A stretch of DNA of 64,000 nt from Methanosphaerula palustris E1-9c. GTDB taxonomy: Archaea > Halobacteriota > Methanomicrobia > Methanomicrobiales > Methanospirillaceae. Positions 56,588 through 64,000 of this stretch are shown here, piece after piece (position 1 is the stretch's first letter; every line of letters begins with the position of its first letter). The stretch is taken from positions 2,273,242 through 2,337,241 of the forward strand of contig NC_011832.1 of assembly GCF_000021965.1 (NCBI RefSeq), written 5' to 3'. The translations under genes were made by a program, and so were the position numbers. The notes beneath the pieces were generated by a model that made no database searches, was not told the DNA's origin, and saw only the letters and a program-made list of their open reading frames with translations.

Positions 56588-57538
56588 TCAGGTGTACAAT
56601 TTCATATTCTCTTTAAACCAGTTAATTGTTCTTTCCAGCCCCTGATCCAGCGCAAATTTCGGCCTCCAGTTCAATTCAGATGCCGCGCGCTGGATATCTG
56701 CCTGCCAGAAATCAGGTTCGTGCTTCCAAGATTGGGGCAGTCCAGGTGCACAGGTCAGATCTTCTCCGAGGAGACGAAGGATTGCATCCGTCACGGCACC
56801 GACGGTGTTCTGCATACCCGAACCAACATTGTAGATCTGTCCATGCGGATGCTTGAGCGTCAGGGCAGACTCATACGCCGCGATCACATCGTCAATAAAT
56901 ATAAAATCCCGGACAAAGTCCCTGGATGCAATATGTGGAGTCTGTTTCTGCAACGCTGCGAGTATTATCGAAGGAACTAGACGCGACTTCTGTTCATAGG
57001 GTCCATACGGGGAGAAAAGGCGAAGTGTTACAACCGGAAGATCCTCAGTGAACGCAGTTTTCTGGCAGAACAATGTCGCAGCTGCCTTTGACACTCCATA
57101 ATCAGTAACCGGCTCGAGGATATCCGATTCCTTCATGGGTATATTCTTTATCCCATATTCAGAAGAGGATCCGGTATTGACAAAGAGATCACAATGGGCA
57201 GGGTTGCAGCACCGCAACAGATTGATCGTTCCGGAGATATTCGATTCGATTATCTTTTTCGTATCCTTTTGAGCGGCATTTCCCCCATAAACAGCAGTAT
57301 GGAAGATGATATTTGGACGAATCTTCTTAAGAGATTCATCCAATTTTCCGTATTCACCGAGATCAGCATGAATCACCGAGACATCGTTGAGAATATCCCA
57401 AATTCGCCACGTATCGGAGGTGTTGCGGATATTTATGTAGACATCCGCCCCCTCCTGAAGCGACCGCCGCACCAGATTTGAACCAACAAATCCTGTAGCA
57501 CCGGTTATGAATATTTTTTCATCACATAATGATCTCAT
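56588..57538 (-). CDS. NAD-dependent epimerase/dehydratase (SDR) of the CDP-sugar operon
   Basis: This 316-residue extended short-chain dehydrogenase has FITGATGFVGSNLVRRSLQ at the start. The Ser is in VNTGSSSEYG, and YGVSKAAAT provides Y-x3-K near residue 137. PYGPYEQKSRLVP and DFVRDFIFIDDVIAAYE follow. It may reduce or epimerise a 4-keto-CDP-sugar, as YerF or the final reductases of abequose, tyvelose or paratose synthesis do. ATG 57538 is favoured by GGAGAAAA just before it; a TTG 24 bases earlier is also open. Confidence 0.82.
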   Translation of the reverse strand: MRSLCDEKIFITGATGFVGSNLVRRSLQEGADVYINIRNTSDTWRIWDILNDVSVIHADLGEYGKLDESLKKIRPNIIFHTAVYGGNAAQKDTKKIIESNISGTINLLRCCNPAHCDLFVNTGSSSEYGIKNIPMKESDILEPVTDYGVSKAAATLFCQKTAFTEDLPVVTLRLFSPYGPYEQKSRLVPSIILAALQKQTPHIASRDFVRDFIFIDDVIAAYESALTLKHPHGQIYNVGSGMQNTVGAVTDAILRLLGEDLTCAPGLPQSWKHEPDFWQADIQRAASELNWRPKFALDQGLERTINWFKENMKLYT

Positions 57539-57588
57539 TTTTTCTCCACAGATCAAATTCAAGATTGGAATGAATTAAAAAGGATATC

Positions 57589-58686
57589 CTACTCCACATT
57601 ATCTGCGTCGTGCATGTACATTGCAATCTGGTCAAGAGAAAAGTTGTACATCTCTTCAGCCCGAGAGAAATCGGCCATATACCACTCTATAGTTTTATGG
57701 ATCGCATCGTCTATGGAATAAACAGGCTTCCACCCCAATCTTGTCATCGACTTGGCGATATCCAGTTTGAGGAAACACGCCTCATGCAGATTATTCTGTT
57801 GAGGCATATTCTCCCATCTCCCGATACCCCACTCCCGGAAGATCTTTCCAGTGAGCGTCTGGACATCCACGTTGTTGGAATAATATGGACCAAAATTCCA
57901 TGCACCAGAATATTCCCCAGGATACTCCTTCATTCTCTGCGCAAGGAGGAGATAGCCGAACAGGGGATCCAGCACGAATTGCCAGGGACGTACTGCAGTG
58001 GGGTTACGAAGCAGCATCGTCTCCCCGTTCACAAGCGATCGCACACAGTCCGGGACGATCCGATCATCTGCCCAGTCCCCACCACCGATGATATTTCCGG
58101 CTCGTGCTGACGAGAGAGCACACAGTGGCTGTGATCCATCCGGTTCGAAGAAACTCTTCCGGTACGAAGCGATTACAATCTCGGCAGCACCTTTGCTCGC
58201 GCTGTAGGGGTCATGGCCGCCAATCGGATCGTTCTCCCGGTAGGCGTAATCCCATTCCTTGTTCTCATAACATTTGTCGCTGGTGATACAGACACAGACC
58301 GTCGGATGTTGAGAGACACGGATGGATTCAAGAACATTAACCGTCCCCATGACGTTTACATTGAACGTTTCACGTGGACTTTGATAGGATGCACGAACTA
58401 GGGGCTGGGCAGCGAGATGGAACACAAAATCCGGGCGGTATTCATTGATTACCCGATCCAGTTTTGTTTGATCCAGGATATCACCTCGAATATCAGTAAT
58501 ACGGCGGGATAATTCTGTCTCTTGAAAAAATGAAGGATCTGTTGGCGGGTCGAGGCTGTATCCGATCACGTGTGCCCCCAGGGATTCAAGCCACAAAGCA
58601 AGCCAGCCACCTTTGAATCCGGTATGACCGGTTATGAGAACCGTACGTCCACGGTATGTTTCCGCCAGTTTATCTGAGATGCTCAT
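57589..58686 (-). CDS. rfbG: CDP-glucose 4,6-dehydratase RfbG
   Basis: RfbG makes CDP-4-keto-6-deoxyglucose, the entry compound of all CDP-3,6-dideoxyhexoses. The 365-residue SDR enzyme has VLITGHTGFKGGWLALWLESLGAHVIGYSL near the start, VFHLAAQPLVRASY, CITSDKCYENKEW and YRENDPIGGHDPYSASKGAAE, which carries the catalytic Tyr and Lys. GDWADDRIVPDC follows. ATG 58686 overlaps the stop of rfbF (TGATG) and is preferred over the longer start at 58704. Confidence 0.92.
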   Translation of the reverse strand: MSISDKLAETYRGRTVLITGHTGFKGGWLALWLESLGAHVIGYSLDPPTDPSFFQETELSRRITDIRGDILDQTKLDRVINEYRPDFVFHLAAQPLVRASYQSPRETFNVNVMGTVNVLESIRVSQHPTVCVCITSDKCYENKEWDYAYRENDPIGGHDPYSASKGAAEIVIASYRKSFFEPDGSQPLCALSSARAGNIIGGGDWADDRIVPDCVRSLVNGETMLLRNPTAVRPWQFVLDPLFGYLLLAQRMKEYPGEYSGAWNFGPYYSNNVDVQTLTGKIFREWGIGRWENMPQQNNLHEACFLKLDIAKSMTRLGWKPVYSIDDAIHKTIEWYMADFSRAEEMYNFSLDQIAMYMHDADNVE

Positions 58687-59456
58687 CAATCCCATACCTT
58701 CCACGGTGCTTCACCGGTTGCCCAGGTCTCTTCAAGATATGTCATATCGCGCAGGGTATCCATCGGGTACCAGAAACCGTCATGTCTGAATGCAGAGAGC
58801 TGCCCCTCTTTTGCCAGGGTTTCAAGGGGGACCCGCTCCAGGATGGTCGCATCGTTCTCCAGATAATCAAATATCTTCGGCTCGAAGACAAAGAATCCAC
58901 CATTAATATATCCCCCTTCACCCTGCGGTTTCTCTAAAAAGGATGTCACACGGTTTTTTTCTATCTCAAGGACACCAAACCGCCTCGCCGGCCTGACCGC
59001 GGTAAGCGTTCCGATGGTCCCGGCAGTCTCATGATAGTGGATTAACTTCTGGATATCCACGTTGGACACACCATCGCCGTATGTCAACATGAACCGTTCG
59101 TTCCCGACATATCGCTGGATCCGTTTCACCCGTCCGCCAGTCATCGAACTGTCGCCAGTATCGATGAGCGATATCTTCCAGGGTTCAGAGGAGTTCTGAT
59201 GGGTTTCAATCGAATTATTTTTTATATCGATTGTGACATCGGATCGATGAAGACAATAATTGGCAAAATACTCCTTTATCATATAGCCTTTGTATCCCAG
59301 GCAGACAATAAACTCGTTAAAACCATAATGAGAATAAATCTTCATGATATGCCATAAAATGGGCATTCCTCCGATCTCTATCATGGGCTTGGGTCTCACA
59401 TTGGTCTCTTCACTCAACCGCGTGCCCAGTCCCCCGGCAAGGATTACCACTTTCAT
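58686..59456 (-). CDS. rfbF: Glucose-1-phosphate cytidylyltransferase RfbF
   Basis: RfbF forms CDP-glucose from CTP and glucose-1-phosphate. The 256-residue protein starts MKVVILAGGLGTRLSEETNVRPKPMIEIGGMPILWHIMK, the cytidylyltransferase signature. It continues with FIVCLGYKGYMIKEYFANY, FMLTYGDGVSNVDI (metal site) and GYINGGFFVFEPKIFDYL. It is the first gene of the minus-strand operon rfbF-rfbG-SDR-TPP-rfbH. A GGTGAT ribosome binding site and a TATA box (AGTATATGAA, 59491-59500) lie directly upstream. Confidence 0.93.
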   Translation of the reverse strand: MKVVILAGGLGTRLSEETNVRPKPMIEIGGMPILWHIMKIYSHYGFNEFIVCLGYKGYMIKEYFANYCLHRSDVTIDIKNNSIETHQNSSEPWKISLIDTGDSSMTGGRVKRIQRYVGNERFMLTYGDGVSNVDIQKLIHYHETAGTIGTLTAVRPARRFGVLEIEKNRVTSFLEKPQGEGGYINGGFFVFEPKIFDYLENDATILERVPLETLAKEGQLSAFRHDGFWYPMDTLRDMTYLEETWATGEAPWKVWD

Positions 59457-59948
59457 TTTTGTATCACCGTTATCATGAAGTCATCAGAGATTCATATACT
59501 GAATAGAATAAAAACCGATCTTCAGCAGTTAATATATCGACTAGCGATTTTAAAAAATTAAGGTTTTCTTACTCTTTTGTTGGTGTTTATGAGATAATTA
59601 ATATCCTAGGTCACCTGCTGTATTCATATTTGACGGGGTTTTCATGAGACCTACCCCGGGAGATCGTATTCTACCTAGAATAGGGAGGTCGTGCAACTAC
59701 CAGTTACGGTCCACAAAAAACAAAATCGGTAGATCTGATTGTTTTACACACTCTCCCCACCTACAGATCTTCGGATCGTCTATGAGATGGTGGTGGAGAT
59801 CGATGACCCACCATTTTTAAAGGAGGTACTAAATTGTTGTCCATTCATTTGAGTGAATTGGGAAATACTGACCCATATTTATGCCATAAATCCCTAATTT
59901 TATCAGTAATCCCCCAGATACTCCTCTCCAGCGGGAGATGAGATATTC
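59457..59948. promoter_or_regulatory. 492-base divergent promoter region between the rfb operon and a glycosyltransferase
   Basis: On the minus strand a TATA box (59491-59500) and GGTGAT (59463-59468) serve rfbF. On the plus strand CATATTTATG near 59873 and GGGAGATGAG near 59934 serve the gene at 59949. The middle is AT-rich and contains imperfect repeats (AAACAAAATC against GATTGTTTT around 59735). The minus-strand frame at 59829-60110 is a shadow of the glycosyltransferase start. No gene is supported. Confidence 0.5.
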
Positions 59949-61121
59949 ATGAAGATTCTCCATACCGTAGAATGGTATTATCCAAGCCTCGGTGGTGCTC
60001 AGGAAGTGGTCAGGCAGCTCTCCGAGCGGATGGTGAAACGCGGCCACGACGTGACGGTGGCCACCACAAAGATGGCCGAACGGACGAGCAACACCATCAA
60101 CGGAGTCCACATCGAGGAGTTCGACATAGCCGGCAATACCGCCAGGGGGATCACAGGGGAGGTGGAACGGTACCAGCAGTTCCTGATCGAGAGCGACTAC
60201 GACATCATCCTCACCTATGCAGCCCAGCAGTGGACAGCCGATCTCTTCTTCCCGCTCATCCGAGAGAGCAGAGGGAAGAAGGTCTTCGTACCCTGCGGCT
60301 TCTCAGGGCTGTTCACCCCAGAGTACGCCGGTTACTTTGAATCGATGAAGACCTGGATCCAAAAGTACGATGCCACGGTCTTCCTCTCGAATGATTACCA
60401 GGACATCACCTTCTTCAGAGAGCATGGAGGAGAGAACGCTCTGATCATCCCTAACGGAGCCGACGAGGAGGAGTTCAAAAAACCCTCTTCTGTCGATATC
60501 AGGGCGGTGCTCCATATCCCGGCCGATCATCTCCTGGTGCTCCATGTCGGCTCCCATACCGGCCAGAAAGGGCATCGGGAAGCGCTGGAGATCTTCCGGA
60601 GAGCGAAGATCAGGAATGCGACCTTCCTGATGGTGGCCAACCCGATCGGTATCGGATGTACACTCAGGTGCCGGGCGACCGGACTCCTCTTCCGGCTGAA
60701 CCCGCTCGAAAGACTCCGTCACCGGCAGATGATCATAACCCCTCTCCCCCGGGAGATGACCGTCGCTGCATACAAGACAGCAGACCTCTTTCTCTTTCCA
60801 TCGAACATCGAATGCTCTCCGATCGTCCTCTTCGAATGTATGGCTTCAAAGACCCCGTTCCTGGTGACTGACGTGGGGAACTCGAAGGAGATCATCCAGT
60901 GGTCCGGCGGCAGCGGGGTGCTGCTCCCCACCACAAAAGACCAGAACAGATTCAGCACCGCTGACATCCCCGGATCGATGGAGATGCTGGAATCTCTGGC
61001 TACAAACCGAGAAGAGAGGGCGCGGATGCAGGATGCCGGCTACCAGGCATGGTCGGAACGGTTCACCTGGGAGAAAATCACCGACGCATATGAAAAACTC
61101 TACTCCTCATTATTGGATTGA
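59949..61121 (+). CDS. Glycosyltransferase family 4
   Basis: This 390-residue GT-B enzyme has MKILHTVEWYYPSLGGAQEVVRQLSERMVKRGHDVTVAT at the start, LVLHVGSHTGQKGHREALEIFRR, and TADLFLFPSNIECSPIVLFECMASKTPFLVTDVGNSKEI. The donor site is E-x7-E in ECSPIVLFE. GC content returns to that of the core genome here, in contrast to the middle of the island. It is the first of three plus-strand transferase genes. Confidence 0.88.
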   Translation: MKILHTVEWYYPSLGGAQEVVRQLSERMVKRGHDVTVATTKMAERTSNTINGVHIEEFDIAGNTARGITGEVERYQQFLIESDYDIILTYAAQQWTADLFFPLIRESRGKKVFVPCGFSGLFTPEYAGYFESMKTWIQKYDATVFLSNDYQDITFFREHGGENALIIPNGADEEEFKKPSSVDIRAVLHIPADHLLVLHVGSHTGQKGHREALEIFRRAKIRNATFLMVANPIGIGCTLRCRATGLLFRLNPLERLRHRQMIITPLPREMTVAAYKTADLFLFPSNIECSPIVLFECMASKTPFLVTDVGNSKEIIQWSGGSGVLLPTTKDQNRFSTADIPGSMEMLESLATNREERARMQDAGYQAWSERFTWEKITDAYEKLYSSLLD

Positions 61122-61151
61122 TATAAAAACCACCAGATAGATACTTTACAG

Positions 61152-62039
61152 ATGATTATTGTCAGGCTGAAAGGGGGACTCGGAAATCAACTTTCTCAAT
61201 ACGCCCTCGGAAGGAAAATCGCCCACCTGCACAATACCGAATTGAAACTGGATACAACCTGGTTCACAACCATATCTTCTGATACACCGAGAACCTATCG
61301 TCTCAATAATTACAATATCATAGGAACCATTGCGTCAGCAAAAGAGATTCAGCTGATCGAACGGGGGCGTGCACAAGGAAGGGGATACCTACTGTCGAAG
61401 ATCTCAGATTTGCTGACCCCTATGTATCGACGAACATATGTCCGGGAACGAATGCACACCTTTGATAAAGCAATTCTGACAGTGCCGGACAATGTCTATC
61501 TAGACGGATACTGGCAGACTGAGAAATATTTCAAGGATATCGAGGAGATCCTCCGCAGGGAGGTCACACTCAAAGATGAACCGGATAGCATCAACCTGGA
61601 GATGGCAGAGCGGATCCAGGCCTGTCACTCGGTCTCTCTCCACGTGAGACGGGGAGATTACGTCTCAAATCCCACAACCCAGCAGTTCCACGGCTGTTGC
61701 TCCATCGATTACTATAACAGGGCGATCTCCCTCATTGAAGAGAAGGTCGACGATCCCTCCTTCTTCATCTTCTCCGATGATCTCCCATGGGCTAAAGAGA
61801 ATCTGGATATCCCCGGAGAGAAGACATTCGTCGCACACAATGGTCCTGAAAAGGAGTACTGCGATCTCTGGCTGATGAGCCTCTGCCAGCACCATATCAT
61901 CGCCAACAGCAGTTTCAGCTGGTGGGGGGCCTGGTTAGGCCAGGATGCAGAGAAGATGGTGATAGCTCCCAGGCGATGGGCACTGTCAGAGAGTTTCGAT
62001 ACCAGTGATATCATTCCGGACTCATGGATAACAATATGA
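61152..62039 (+). CDS. Glycosyltransferase family 11 (alpha-1,2-fucosyltransferase type)
   Basis: This 295-residue protein has the GT11 hallmarks: VRLKGGLGNQLSQYALGRKIA at the N-terminus, LHVRRGDYVSN (the GDP-fucose-binding HxRRxD motif) near residue 160, and NSSFSWWGAWLG towards the end. GT11 enzymes transfer fucose from GDP-fucose, or a related 6-deoxy sugar, in alpha-1,2 linkage. The gmd gene in this window could make the donor's precursor. The gene is 30 bases after the GT4 gene and in the same transcription unit. Confidence 0.9.
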   Translation: MIIVRLKGGLGNQLSQYALGRKIAHLHNTELKLDTTWFTTISSDTPRTYRLNNYNIIGTIASAKEIQLIERGRAQGRGYLLSKISDLLTPMYRRTYVRERMHTFDKAILTVPDNVYLDGYWQTEKYFKDIEEILRREVTLKDEPDSINLEMAERIQACHSVSLHVRRGDYVSNPTTQQFHGCCSIDYYNRAISLIEEKVDDPSFFIFSDDLPWAKENLDIPGEKTFVAHNGPEKEYCDLWLMSLCQHHIIANSSFSWWGAWLGQDAEKMVIAPRRWALSESFDTSDIIPDSWITI

Positions 62040-62081
62040 GGAGTCCGGGGATCAGGAACACCAGAGGAGACAGTCATATCC

Positions 62082-63137
62082 ATGGAAATAATGCCCAAGA
62101 TCAGCGTGGTAATGCCGGTATTCAGAGGGGAACAATACCTCAACGAGGCACTGGAGAGTATACTCCTCCAGTCCTTCACCGACTTTGAGTGTATCATCGT
62201 ATGCGATGAGCCGACCCCTTCAACCAGGCAACTGCTGTCACGGTGCCAGAGCGAGGATACCCGGGTGAATGTGATCTATCACGATGAGAGGATCGGGCTG
62301 ATCGCATCGCTGAACCTCGGGTGTCGGAAGAGCAGAGGGGAGTACATCGCCCGGATGGATGCAGATGATATCGCTGAACCGGAACGGTTTGCCAGACAGG
62401 TCCAGTACCTTGACCAGCACCCCAAGGTCGGCGTCGTGGGTAACCAGGCCCTGTTGATCGATGAAGAAGGGACGGTCATCAGAAGCGTCACCCTGCCCAC
62501 CGAACCGGTGGTGATACGCTGGCATATGCTCTTTGAGAACTGCCTGTATCATCCCTCGGTGATGATCAGAAAAGAGGTGCTCGACGAGGCCGGCTCGTAT
62601 AATGAAGAGGCAACCGCCATCGAGGACTTTGATCTCTGGTCCAGGATCCAGAGGATCGCAGACCTTGCCAACCTTTCAGAACCGTTACTGCGGTACAGAG
62701 TCAATCCCGGTAGCATCACCTTCAACAATCTCCAAACCCAGAAGACGACTACAGCAGAGATCCAGTTCGCTGAGATCGAACGGTATCTCCAGAGAGACCT
62801 GACCGAACAGGAGAGAACGCTGCTCCTTGACCTCATACTGATCAGGCCTCTGGAGTCCAACAAAGATCTGGATGAACTCATCACCCTGCTGGACCGTATT
62901 CAGCACAGTTTCCTGGAGAAAGAGAGACCCTCAAAGGATGAGAGGCGTGCGATCCAGAGGGATCTCAGCCAGCAGATGCTGATCATCACCTATCTTGCAA
63001 AAGGGGCCTCACCATTGAAAAGGGTGAGAACAGTCCTGAAATGCTGGTACCTGAACCCCTGGTTGCCGGCGACGCTCGTTCATCTCGTCAAACGATACCT
63101 GGTGAAGGATCGTGTGGTGAAGAGCGCGACTGCATGA
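62082..63137 (+). CDS. Glycosyltransferase family 2
   Basis: This 351-residue GT-A protein has ISVVMPVFRGEQYLNEALESILLQSFTDFECIIVCDEP, the metal motif RMDADDIAEPERF near residue 90, and NYL-free central region ending in EDFDLWSRI. About 120 helical residues follow as a C-terminal tail. ATG 62091 (MPKIS) is an alternative start. It is the last gene of the polysaccharide island and is convergent with topoisomerase VI. Confidence 0.88.
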   Translation: MEIMPKISVVMPVFRGEQYLNEALESILLQSFTDFECIIVCDEPTPSTRQLLSRCQSEDTRVNVIYHDERIGLIASLNLGCRKSRGEYIARMDADDIAEPERFARQVQYLDQHPKVGVVGNQALLIDEEGTVIRSVTLPTEPVVIRWHMLFENCLYHPSVMIRKEVLDEAGSYNEEATAIEDFDLWSRIQRIADLANLSEPLLRYRVNPGSITFNNLQTQKTTTAEIQFAEIERYLQRDLTEQERTLLLDLILIRPLESNKDLDELITLLDRIQHSFLEKERPSKDERRAIQRDLSQQMLIITYLAKGASPLKRVRTVLKCWYLNPWLPATLVHLVKRYLVKDRVVKSATA

Positions 63138-63146
63138 TCTCACCCA

Positions 63147-64000
63147 TCACAACACCCCCATCTCGCTCAACCGTGCCGGCAGGTACTCCTTCGTCACGTA
63201 GTCGAGCCCGCGGGCCGCGAAGGCCTGCTGTTCTGACTTGATCCCTATCTCCAACTGCCGGCCGATCTGGTACCGCCAGTACTCGGTGTCGAACCGGGGA
63301 TCGCTCAGCTCCGACTTCAGGGCCAGCACGTCCCGCTCGGAGAGCGTGTCGGATGGGAGATCGTAATCGCTGATATCGCTCGGCTGAACCCCGATGAACT
63401 GCGCCTGGGGGGTTGCCAGCAACTCAGACATGTGCGCACTCTTGATCGAACCGTAGGCCACCGAGGCGTAGATCCGGTACGACCAGGGGTCGCCGTCGGT
63501 GAAGACAGTGATCGGGAGCTTGAACTTCTCATGGATCATGTGCAGCACCCGCCGGGTCGACCGGGCCGGCTGCCCCTTCAGATGGACCAGCACCGCCCCG
63601 TACTCCTCGTCGAACCCGTTCTCCTGCAGCCGGGCATACATACCACCGGTCTCGATGGCGATGACGAACTTCGCGTCATGGTCGACGAACTCCAGATTCT
63701 CGACATTGTTCGGGATCGCGTACCCGGCTTCGCCGACATCCTCCTGGCAGTGGATCTCCTTGACCCCCCGCCGGGTCATCTCTTTGAGGCGGATCGGCCC
63801 GAAGACCGTCGCCCCGTCCTCCTCAGGCCGGAGATGGAACGCCTCCCGCTGCAGCATCGTCAGGATCTCGAGATCCTCGATCAGCAGGTTGCTCTCGTCC
63901 TGCGCATGGAATTTCGCCTTTTTCCACCCCTCGGAGATGTAATACATCTCTCTCAAGGTCGACGACCGGTTCTCGATCAGTTGCTGCTTGAGAAATCCGA
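63147..64000 (-). CDS. top6A: DNA topoisomerase VI subunit A (N-terminus beyond window)
   Basis: This is the Spo11-like catalytic subunit of the type IIB topoisomerase. The frame is open to the right edge, giving about 283 residues of the C-terminal part. It includes the catalytic tyrosine motif [21 protein letters not shown], which places the TTG at 63956 inside the gene and not at its start. The Toprim domain has [38 protein letters not shown] and the acidic pair in [28 protein letters not shown]. The N-terminal winged-helix part and the partner top6B lie outside the window. Confidence 0.95.
   Translation of the reverse strand, partial: GFLKQQLIENRSSTLREMYYISEGWKKAKFHAQDESNLLIEDLEILTMLQREAFHLRPEEDGATVFGPIRLKEMTRRGVKEIHCQEDVGEAGYAIPNNVENLEFVDHDAKFVIAIETGGMYARLQENGFDEEYGAVLVHLKGQPARSTRRVLHMIHEKFKLPITVFTDGDPWSYRIYASVAYGSIKSAHMSELLATPQAQFIGVQPSDISDYDLPSDTLSERDVLALKSELSDPRFDTEYWRYQIGRQLEIGIKSEQQAFAARGLDYVTKEYLPARLSEMGVL

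Overview
The window is archaeal and almost certainly from a methanogen. It carries the coenzyme B (7-mercaptoheptanoyl side chain) genes aksA/D/E/F, a methanogenesis-marker-11 protein, an archaeal RNA polymerase operon with split B and A subunits, archaeosine and cobamide genes, DNA topoisomerase VI, and TATA-box promoters. Gene content and the high GC of the core genes suggest the Methanomicrobiales (a Methanosphaerula- or Methanoregula-like organism). That placement is inference, because no search was run.

Layout. (1) 1-7897: one tightly overlapping operon with a TiaS-like fragment, methanogenesis marker 11, an unassigned radical SAM protein, a stand-alone IorA-like TPP enzyme, aksA, aksD, aksE, a cysteine-rich orphan and aksF. 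The TPP enzyme is a good candidate for the unassigned 2-oxosuberate decarboxylase of coenzyme B synthesis. (2) 7934-12706: a surface protein, the archaeosine radical SAM protein, an ornithine-cyclodeaminase-type protein, CobY and a CobD-like enzyme. (3) 12930-14404: a CdrS-like ribbon-helix-helix regulator and FtsZ behind a TATA box and palindromes that look like an operator. (4) 14464-17563: a DUF89 protein, tRNA-Pro(GGG), a roadblock protein with two response regulators, and tRNA-Lys(UUU). (5) 17640-25850: rpoH-rpoB''-rpoB'-rpoA'-rpoA''-rpl30e-nusA. (6) 25946-37332: a lone Cas1 homologue whose catalytic glutamate position appears to be histidine, an acylphosphatase, a giant helical-repeat protein, a sugar nucleotidyltransferase, a CBS-ParB protein, a MutY-like glycosylase without an iron-sulfur site, a hydrolase and a YyaL-type protein. 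(7) 37401-63137: a surface-polysaccharide island with a Wzm/Wzt ABC exporter, glycosyltransferases, methyltransferases, GDP-mannose dehydratase, an alpha-1,2-fucosyltransferase-type enzyme and a five-gene CDP-sugar operon. The island is broken by an AT-rich membrane-protein gene, two decayed insertion sequences and a small MITE-like repeat. (8) 63147-64000: the C-terminal part of topoisomerase VI subunit A.

How the genes work together. Region 1 builds the carbon chain of coenzyme B by repeated 2-oxoacid elongation, and its unassigned genes may act in later steps. Region 7 makes nucleotide sugars, assembles a glycan and exports it. The RfbF/RfbG/RfbH set plus an acetolactate-synthase-like enzyme and a short-chain reductase resembles pathways to branched 3,6-dideoxy sugars such as yersiniose. 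No CRISPR array was seen anywhere in the window, so the Cas1 homologue stands alone.
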